From positions 1 through 7,701 of the forward strand of contig JAKOSS010000305.1 in assembly GCA_029777145.1 (NCBI GenBank): DNA of 7,701 nt. Direction: 5' to 3'. Made by a program: the position numbers and the translations under genes. Below are positions 1-5,105 of the stretch, piece by piece. The notes under the pieces were generated by a model. The model saw only the letters and a program-made list of their open reading frames with translations. It was not told the origin of the DNA and ran no database searches. How positions within the stretch are numbered: position 1 is the first letter of the stretch; every line of letters begins with the position of its first letter. The stretch comes from Acidobacteriota bacterium. Lineage in GTDB: Bacteria; Acidobacteriota; Blastocatellia; Pyrinomonadales; Pyrinomonadaceae.

Positions 1-98
1 ACTGTCCACTGTCCACTGTCCACTGTCCACTGTCCACTGTCCACTGTCCACTGTCCACTGTCCACTGTCCACTGTCCACTGTCCACTGTCCACTGTCC
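1..98. repeat. (ACTGTCC)14 perfect heptamer tandem repeat, open at left edge
   Basis: Fourteen uninterrupted copies of the 7-mer ACTGTCC fill this stretch, and the array begins before the window starts. The unit is not a multiple of three and no ORF crosses it, so it is noncoding. The perfect identity points to recent expansion by slippage. There are no spacers, so it is not a CRISPR array. Confidence 0.97.
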
Positions 99-182
99 AC
101 CGCCCACCGCCCACTGACTCCCGATTTCCGACTCCCGACCACTGCTCACTGCCCACCGACCACTGCCCACTGTCCACTGCCC
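99..182. repeat. Degenerate continuation of the heptamer repeat
   Basis: The array decays into variants: ACCGCCC twice (99-112), then a different simple repeat built from GACTCCCGA/GATTTCCGA words (115-139), then six more heptamer variants ACTGCTC, ACTGCCC, ACCGACC, ACTGCCC, ACTGTCC, ACTGCCC (141-182). The contrast between the perfect left part and this mutated right edge suggests that expansion is active to the left and older copies lie next to the tRNA promoter. Confidence 0.88.
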
Positions 183-184
183 GC

Positions 185-213
185 TTGCACATCCGACGTC
201 GATTTTGTAGGAT
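185..213 (+). promoter_or_regulatory. Probable sigma-70 promoter of tRNA-Thr
   Basis: TTGCAC at 185-190 and TAGGAT at 208-213 are separated by exactly 17 bases, a good match to the -35/-10 consensus. Transcription would start near 220, about 20 bases before the mature tRNA 5' end. The -35 box directly abuts the last heptamer repeat unit, so repeat length changes would alter the sequence just upstream of the promoter. Confidence 0.55.
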
Positions 214-239
214 TTCCATTCGCCTCACACATGCCTTAA

Positions 240-315
<76 letters not shown>

Positions 316-322
316 CAACAAT

Positions 323-365
323 TCGATAAATTACCGACCCGAGAATGACCTTATCGACGCTTTTT
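323..365 (+). terminator. Possible weak terminator after tRNA-Thr
   Basis: TCGATAA (323-329) is perfectly inverted as TTATCGA (351-357), followed after three bases by a run of five T (361-365). The stem is short and the loop is 21 bases, so this is only a weak candidate for an intrinsic terminator of the tRNA transcript. Confidence 0.3.
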
Positions 366-410
366 CGGTTCGGTTCTGCATTCCAAACAAACAATCAGAC
401 AAAGTATCAG

Positions 411-488
411 TTGCCGGCGTCATCGAACGACGCGCCGGGGCGACCAATCGCGCGGTCGGCGATCAACCCGATAGAAGGACGGATCGTG
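411..488 (+). promoter_or_regulatory. Structured leader and Shine-Dalgarno upstream of the metalloprotease-like gene
   Basis: Two consecutive potential hairpins lie here: CCGGC-GTC (414-421) against GAC-GC-GCCGG (429-438) with a two-base bulge, and CGACC (441-445) against GGTCG (454-458). They are followed by a strong Shine-Dalgarno AGAAGGA at 473-479, which is 9 bases before the ATG at 489. This is the only good ribosome-binding site for the downstream gene, yet the ATG it serves opens a six-codon ORF. I see no convincing promoter; 316-410 contains nothing else I can recognise. Confidence 0.4.
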
Positions 489-635
489 ATGAAACAAAGA
501 AGTTGCTGATCATGATGAAACAAGAAGTTGCTGATCATGTCGAAGTGAAGATGTCGCCGATATGCTAATGACAAACTTGCTGATCATTACGAGATTACGA
601 AGTTGCCGATGCTGATGAAGAAGTTGCTGATCATG
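487..635 (+). repeat. Degenerate ~25-bp tandem repeat spanning the start of a secreted-protein gene
   Basis: The 15-mer AAGTTGCTGATCATG occurs exactly at 500-514, 525-539 and 621-635. Weaker copies are at 574-588 (two mismatches) and 600-614 (three mismatches), and a very degenerate copy lies near 549-563. Offsets between successive units are about 25, 24, 25, 26 and 21 bases. The exact units are preceded by TGATGAA plus a variable A/C insert: ACAAA in the first copy, ACAA in the second, none in the last. Each unit therefore resembles the beginning of the downstream gene (ATG, two Lys codons, TTG CTG ATC ATG). Because the period is not a multiple of three, each unit puts this start in a different frame. 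Confidence 0.8.
489..615 (+). other. Chain of three stop/start-coupled mini-ORFs upstream of the main ORF
   Basis: Three short ORFs can be read. ORF1 at 489-509 encodes MKQRSC and is the one with the strong Shine-Dalgarno. ORF2 at 512-568 encodes an 18-residue peptide beginning MMKQEVADH, with its ATG two bases after the stop of ORF1. ORF3 at 568-615 encodes a 15-residue peptide beginning MTNLLIITR; its ATG overlaps the ORF2 stop as TAATG. The ORF3 stop overlaps the main ATG at 615 as TGATG. The overlaps would allow termination-reinitiation coupling. They are also a by-product of the TGATGAA word in the repeat, so a function is not shown. Confidence 0.45.
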
Positions 636-1217
636 CTTATGACACTCGGGTTTCCGCTGTTGGCCGCAGGGCAGCAACTTCCGAGGTTCAGGGTCAACGC
701 GATCGAGATCAAGGGAATATCCTTCGCGCAGACCGAGAAAATGAAGCGTGCCGCACGCATCTTCGAGAACGTCATGAACGACCCGGATTTTCAAAACGAA
801 CTTCGGAGCAAAACCTTCAAATCAGATGACGACGACGACCTTCTGACCGATCCGAGCGCCGCGCAGGTCATTGAGAAGATATATGCGGCGAGCGAACTTT
901 ATCGGCCGGAACCGAACAATACGGCAGATATTTACTGGTTCGCCAAAAAGACCAGCTTCTGGATGAAGTTGACCGACAAATGCAACATGATCGGATACGG
1001 CTACCAGGGGGCGAAGAACATTTACACCTACACCTGCCTGCTGGACGAGAGCGATTCGATGGCCAAACTGGTCGGGCATATCGCGCACTAATGGAGCCAT
1101 AAACTCGGTTTCACCCATCGAACGGATGATCACGCGGAGATCGATCTTACCGTGCCGTATGTCTTCGGTGATTTGGTCGCAAAACACGCGACCAAATGGA
1201 CAATGGTGACGCAGTGA
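615..1217 (+). pseudogene. Small exported metzincin-like protein interrupted by TAA at the catalytic Glu
   Basis: From ATG 615 the frame encodes 158 residues before TAA at 1089-1091. It begins MKKLLIMLMTLGFPLLAAGQQ, a clear Sec signal peptide with likely cleavage after AAG or AAGQ. The body has a helical, charged segment, an Asp run, and an aromatic/Cys segment (CNMIGYGYQG, YTYTC). Reading straight through the TAA, the same frame continues 41 more codons to TGA at 1215-1217. The junction reads H-[TAA]-WSHKLGFTH, so restoring Glu (GAA to TAA is one change) gives HEWSHKLGFTH, a perfect HExxHxxGxxH metzincin zinc site. It is followed by a VPYVFGDLV segment that I recall from small bacterial zinc-protease-like proteins. 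As it stands, the product would lack the catalytic Glu and two of three zinc histidines. The ATG at 609 and a TTG at 603 are alternative in-frame starts, but none has a good nearby Shine-Dalgarno. No specific peptidase family can be assigned. Confidence 0.75.
1171..1197. terminator. Perfect 10-bp hairpin between convergent gene ends
   Basis: ATTTGGTCGC (1171-1180) and GCGACCAAAT (1188-1197) are perfect inverted repeats around a 7-base loop AAAACAC. The hairpin lies inside the last codons of the metalloprotease-like frame, about 20 bases before its final TGA and just past the truncated end of the minus-strand remnant. It could act as a bidirectional transcription barrier, but no U tract follows on either strand. 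The loop and half-stems share the 14-mer CGCAAAACACGCGA with 2678-2691, another inverted repeat. Confidence 0.45.
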
Positions 1218-1374
1218 CAAACATCCGTCCACCGGATGCGGTCGTCGGTGTCCTTAACTTGAAAACGGCTTTTTTTTCCGTCCTGCCGTACGTGACGACC
1301 GCAGTGTCGCCGGACACCTTTACCTTGACCCCATTGATGCTCATTGTCTCCGGACTGTATTCACCAGGGCCCGG
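1218..1374 (-). pseudogene. DUF4440/SnoaL-like (NTF2-fold) remnant, frameshifted and truncated
   Basis: On the minus strand one frame reads GEYSPETMSINGVKVKV and then SGDTAVVTYGRTEKK, the characteristic 'V.V.GDTAVVTG' strand of DUF4440/SnoaL-like proteins. It then meets an A8 run (T8 at 1270-1277 on the plus strand), after which this frame becomes meaningless. In the frame reached by adding one A, the text continues SRFQVKDTDDRIRWTDV, matching the usual next strand of the family ('.RFTDV'). Similarity stops right at the end of the convergent metalloprotease-like frame, so the last strand and C-terminus are missing. The N-terminal half is not recognisable either. This is therefore an internal remnant of a protein normally about 130-150 residues long, broken by a one-base homopolymer deletion and by truncation at both ends. 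Confidence 0.6.
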
Positions 1375-1399
1375 GTCACGGCGAAAGTTCGCCGTTCGA

Positions 1400-1545
1400 C
1401 TACGCGACGCTGATCCTCGAACCGATCGTCCCGTTGATGTTCGTGCTGCCGTAAGGGCTTTCGCCTCGATGGGCGTACTTCACGAACATATCGGCTTTGA
1501 ATTTGGGAATCGGGAATTCCGGTCATGCGTTGGCGGTCCGTTGCA
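1400..1545 (-). other. Unrecognised coding-like fragment in degraded intergenic DNA
   Basis: A minus-strand frame reads PEFPIPKFKADMFVKYAH, then RGESPYG and STNINGTIGSRISVA, and ends at TAG (1402-1400). The composition looks protein-like, but there is no initiating context: upstream it hits a TGA, and the only ATG (1489-1487) leaves 29 residues. I do not recognise the family. It may be the 3' end of a decayed gene that once preceded the DUF4440-like remnant, or a chance open stretch. Together with the remnant next to it, this accounts for most of the 428 bases between 1218 and 1645 that lack an intact gene. Confidence 0.25.
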
Positions 1546-1550
1546 AAGAG

Positions 1551-1599
1551 CCGCGGCAAACGCGGATCACTGTTGGACAGAAATCCGCGTTTTCCGCGG
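1551..1599. repeat. Strong hairpin, 17-bp arms with one mismatch, downstream of the aldo/keto reductase
   Basis: CCGCGGCAAACGCGGAT (1551-1567) and ATCCGCGTTTTCCGCGG (1583-1599) are inverted repeats pairing at 16 of 17 positions around a 15-base loop. The element begins 46 bases beyond the aldo/keto reductase stop, in the place where a terminator or 3' stabilising structure would sit. It lacks a U tract on the minus transcript. Its CCGCGTTTT.CGCGG words resemble the inverted repeat between the two reductase genes, suggesting a dispersed palindromic repeat family. Confidence 0.6.
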
Positions 1600-1645
1600 C
1601 TGGATTAATTCGGCGATCGATCGATGCCGACAACGATCTGGGAGA

Positions 1646-2644
<999 letters not shown>

Positions 2645-2675
2645 TTATTCGTGTCAGCGCATTGCGGATCTGATT

Positions 2676-2750
2676 GCCGCAAAACACGCGAAAGATGCGA
2701 TGAACGGATACCTTGGTTCCTTCTTTCGCAGATTTCACGTGTTCGGCGGG
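2676..2750. repeat. Imperfect inverted repeat between the two reductase genes
   Basis: The arms 2676-2700 and 2726-2750 match in inverted orientation at 19 of 25 positions around a 25-base loop. The left arm contains CGCAAAACACGCGA, shared exactly with the hairpin at 1171-1197. The element occupies most of the 152-base gap between the alcohol dehydrogenase stop (2782) and the aldo/keto reductase start (2629). In an RNA spanning both genes it would form a long interrupted stem. It may be a dispersed intergenic repeat, an mRNA-processing site or a partial terminator. Confidence 0.45.
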
Positions 2751-2781
2751 CAACCGTATTCCATCGCGTAATTTACCCTGA

Positions 2782-3840
2782 TCAGGCGTTCAGCGTCGAC
2801 ATGTCGATCGTGAACCGGTAGCGGACGTCGCTCTTGAGCATCCGCTCGTAGGCTTCGTTGATCCGGTCGACGCCGATCACTTCCACGTCCGACGTGATGT
2901 TGTGTTCGCCGCAGAAATCGAGCATTTCCTGCGTTTCCTTGATCCCGCCGATCGCCGATCCCGAAAGGCTCCGACGCCCGAACAGCAATCCGAATCCCGC
3001 GACCTCCATCGGTTCGGGCGGCGCGCCGACGATCGTCAGGTTGCCGTCGCGTTTGAGCAGATGAATGTAGGCGTTGACGTCGTGCTTAGCGGCGACGCAG
3101 TCGAGGATGAAATCGAACGTGCCGGCGTGTTGCGCCATCTGATCGGGATCGGTCGAGACGACCACTTCGTCCGCGCCGAGTTTGATAGCATCGTCCTTTT
3201 TGCCCGGCGACGTCGTAAAGACTACCGTGTGCGCACCGAGCGCGTGCGCGAACTTGACCCCCATGTGTCCGAGACCGCCGATGCCGACGACGCCGACCTT
3301 TTTGCCCGGGCCGACGTTCCAGTGTTTGAGCGGCGAGTAGGTCGTGATTCCCGCGCACAGCAACGGAGCCGCCCCGGCGAGATCGAGATTTTCGGGAACT
3401 CTAAGCACGAAATCCTCATCGACGACGATGTTCTCGGAATAGCCGCCGAGCGTTCCCGGTGCCGTTCCGTGTTTGTCCGGCGTTCCGTACGTCAGCGAAA
3501 AACCCGGACAATACTGTTCGAGTCCGTCCTGGCAGTTCGGGCAGGTGCGGTCCGAATCGACGAGGCACCCGACGCCGACCGTGTCGCCAACCTTGAATTT
3601 CGTTACGCCCGATCCGACCTCGGAAACGCGGCCGATGATCTCGTGTCCAGGCACCGCCGGATAGATGGTCGGCATCACTTCGTTCCACTCGTTGCGCGCG
3701 TAATGCAAGTCCGAGTGGCAGATGCCGCAGTATTGAATGTCGATCTTGACGTCGCTCGCAAGCAGTTCGCGCCGCGGGATAATCAGCGGTTCGATCGCCG
3801 AGGTCGCCGAAGCCGCTCCGTATGCTTTCACGTTGTTCAT
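2782..3840 (-). CDS. yahK: YahK-type zinc-dependent alcohol dehydrogenase / aldehyde reductase
   Basis: A complete 352-residue medium-chain dehydrogenase of the cinnamyl-alcohol-dehydrogenase branch, close in text and length to E. coli YahK (349 aa), an NADPH-dependent aldehyde reductase. Catalytic zinc ligands are visible: Cys41 (GICHSDLH), His66-Glu67 (VPGHEIIG) and Cys162 (APLLCAGITTYSPL). The Rossmann motif is GIGGLG at 186-191, followed by FTTSPGKK; a Ser and Lys here fit NADP(H) preference. Oddly, the structural-zinc lobe reads VDSDRTCPNCQDGLEQYC, with Asp97 where YahK has Cys, leaving Cys100, Cys103 and Cys111. The ATG at 3840-3838 has AAGGG six bases upstream (3847-3851) and a second AAGGAG farther out. 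It is the first gene of the minus-strand pair and divergent from the AraC-type regulator, which probably controls it. It likely reduces toxic or furan/aromatic aldehydes in the cytoplasm. Confidence 0.95.
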   Translation of the reverse strand: MNNVKAYGAASATSAIEPLIIPRRELLASDVKIDIQYCGICHSDLHYARNEWNEVMPTIYPAVPGHEIIGRVSEVGSGVTKFKVGDTVGVGCLVDSDRTCPNCQDGLEQYCPGFSLTYGTPDKHGTAPGTLGGYSENIVVDEDFVLRVPENLDLAGAAPLLCAGITTYSPLKHWNVGPGKKVGVVGIGGLGHMGVKFAHALGAHTVVFTTSPGKKDDAIKLGADEVVVSTDPDQMAQHAGTFDFILDCVAAKHDVNAYIHLLKRDGNLTIVGAPPEPMEVAGFGLLFGRRSLSGSAIGGIKETQEMLDFCGEHNITSDVEVIGVDRINEAYERMLKSDVRYRFTIDMSTLNA

Positions 3841-4008
3841 TTCTTACCCTTGTTCTCCTTTATTGATTTCTTGGCCTGCCGGCCTGACATCATAATCTCA
3901 AATAAGCGCCCTCTGTCGGTATGACGAAAGTCGATTTTGATTGCACAATTCTCCAGAATCGGGAAATTCGCTTGCACCGCGACGCCAGAAAAGCGATACA
4001 ATTGCGAC
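3841..4008. promoter_or_regulatory. Divergent promoter/operator region between reductase and AraC-type regulator
   Basis: These 168 bases separate the two divergent starts. On the plus side, TTGCAC (3972-3977) and TACAAT (3997-4002), with a 19-base spacer, form a possible promoter that would place the transcript start at about the ATG at 4009. The word TTGCAC recurs at 3941-3946, 31 bases away (three helical turns, same face), a plausible pair of regulator half-sites. On the minus side, TTATGATG (complement of 3889-3896) is a possible -10 for the reductase. GGCCTG is directly repeated at 3873-3878 and 3881-3886 in the reductase leader. None of these sites is proven. Confidence 0.4.
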
Positions 4009-4929
4009 ATGGCAGTTGCAGCACATACGATAATGAATAAAAGGGTTTCGGCTATCCGGTCGGAGCTCGCGGAGCGGATCTCGCGAATTCACGGCGAAAA
4101 CGGCGTATTGCAGATATTTCCACGCGTGTCTCTGGCGCGCACGACCGGGCCGACGAAGCCTCTGCATTCTGTGTTCAAGCCTTGTTTCTGCGTGATCGCG
4201 CAAGGAAGCAAGACCGTCAACCTCGGCGACGAGTCGTTCACGTACGACGAAGGGAATTATCTGATCGCGACGATGGAGTTGCCGGTTTCGAGTTGCGTCG
4301 TGTCGGCGAGCGGAGATCGCCCGTATCTCAGTGTGAAATTCGAACTCGACCCGGCGGTTGTTGCGGCGGTGATGCTCGAATCCGGGATCGACGCCGGCGC
4401 GCCGGCAAGTTCGGTCAAGGCGATGAACGTGAGTTCGATCGACGCGGACCTGCTCGACGCGGTCGTCAGAGTTTTGAGGTTGCTGGATGTGCCGGAGGAC
4501 GCGCGGATGATGCTGCCGCTTCTCGAGAAGGAACTCATTTTCCGGCTGCTGCGCGGTCAGCAGGCGTCGCGGCTGTCGCATCTCATCACCGGCGACAACA
4601 AACGGATCTCGAAGGCGATCGAGACGCTGCGGAAAAGGTTCGACCAGCCTCTGAGGATCGAGAACATCGCGCGCGATCTCGGCATGAGCGTTTCCGGGTT
4701 CTACCAGCATTTCAAATCCGTCACCGCGATGAGTCCGTTGCAGTTTCAAAAGCAGATCAGATTGCAGGAAGCGCGCCGGTTGATGCTCGGCGAGGACCTC
4801 GACGCGGCGAGCGCCGGGTTCCGCGTCGGTTACGAGGATCCCTCATACTTCAGCCGCGACTACAAAAAGCAGTTCGGCGCCCCGCCGCAGCGCGACATCG
4901 CGCGGCTCAGAACCGAATTGGCGGCGTGA
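4009..4929 (+). CDS. AraC-family transcriptional regulator (AraC_N + HTH)
   Basis: A 306-residue DNA-binding regulator if started at ATG 4009, or 298 residues from ATG 4033; both are in frame and neither has a clear Shine-Dalgarno. The N-terminal AraC_N-type ligand domain covers roughly residues 30-190, with the typical succession HSVFKPCFCVIAQGSK, YDEGNYLIATMELPVSS and PYLSVKFELDP. The C-terminal 100 residues carry two helix-turn-helix units: PLRIENIARDLGMSVSGFYQHF, with FQKQIRLQEARRLML between, and the AraC signature region AGFRVGYEDPSYFSRDYKKQFG. This is the same architecture as E. coli YqhC, which activates an aldehyde reductase and an aldo/keto reductase. Here the regulator is divergent from exactly such a pair, so it most likely senses aldehydes and activates them. 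Cys59 and Cys61 (PCFC) in the sensor domain could be reactive sites, an inference only. The -10 box lies so close to ATG 4009 that a leaderless mRNA is possible. Confidence 0.93.
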   Translation: MAVAAHTIMNKRVSAIRSELAERISRIHGENGVLQIFPRVSLARTTGPTKPLHSVFKPCFCVIAQGSKTVNLGDESFTYDEGNYLIATMELPVSSCVVSASGDRPYLSVKFELDPAVVAAVMLESGIDAGAPASSVKAMNVSSIDADLLDAVVRVLRLLDVPEDARMMLPLLEKELIFRLLRGQQASRLSHLITGDNKRISKAIETLRKRFDQPLRIENIARDLGMSVSGFYQHFKSVTAMSPLQFQKQIRLQEARRLMLGEDLDAASAGFRVGYEDPSYFSRDYKKQFGAPPQRDIARLRTELAA

Positions 4930-4933
4930 AATC

Positions 4934-4950
4934 GAGTCAGCGTTTGACTC
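4934..4950 (+). terminator. Small hairpin after the AraC-type gene
   Basis: GAGTCA (4934-4939) and TGACTC (4945-4950) form a perfect 6-bp stem with a 5-base loop, starting four bases after the regulator's TGA. No T run follows, so an intrinsic terminator is doubtful. ATCGAGTCAG (4931-4940) is repeated directly at 4980-4989. Confidence 0.3.
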
Positions 4951-4959
4951 CCGAAATGC
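4937..4959 (-). repeat. Copy of the 3' end of the PAN-domain gene
   Basis: This 23-base stretch matches 7169-7191 at 22 positions, sharing TCAGCGTTTGACTCCCGA and then ATGC. On the minus strand both copies read ISGVKR-stop, the C-terminus of the PAN-domain gene at 7169. Upstream of it here the frame (SGYR and before) does not resemble a PAN domain. It may be a remnant tail of a paralogue or a short dispersed repeat; the word TGACTCCCGA also occurs at 115-124 in the simple-repeat region. Confidence 0.5.
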
Positions 4960-5018
4960 GATAGCCTGACGGCGGCCGCATCGAGTCAGAGTGGAGGCGC
5001 GATCCATCGGTAAAGAAC

Positions 5019-5047
5019 TTGGGCCATCCGGGTGAGTGGGATATAGT
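5019..5047 (+). promoter_or_regulatory. Probable sigma-70 promoter of the FG-GAP protein gene
   Basis: TTGGGC (5019-5024), a 17-base spacer and TATAGT (5042-5047) make a good -35/-10 pair. Transcription would begin near 5054, leaving a leader of about 50 bases before the Shine-Dalgarno AGGAG (5094-5098) and ATG 5106. The rest of 4960-5018 shows nothing I recognise. Confidence 0.5.
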
Positions 5048-5105
5048 TTTTCCGATAACCTAGACTCAGTCCCGACTTATCCGAATCTAAAGCAGGAGTC
5101 GTTGT

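Noticed and set aside
1..182. CRISPR array
   Set aside because: The 7-base units are contiguous with no spacers, and no cas genes are present.
1089..1091. Selenocysteine or pyrrolysine recoding at the metalloprotease stop
   Set aside because: The codon is TAA, not TGA or TAG, and the expected residue at this position is Glu.
2902..3924. Long plus-strand open frame (340 codons) opposite the YahK-type gene
   Set aside because: Same shadow pattern; the minus-strand gene has all catalytic motifs and a proper start.
4182..4964. Plus-strand 260-codon frame overlapping the AraC-type gene
   Set aside because: Arg-rich out-of-frame shadow of the regulator without a ribosome-binding site.
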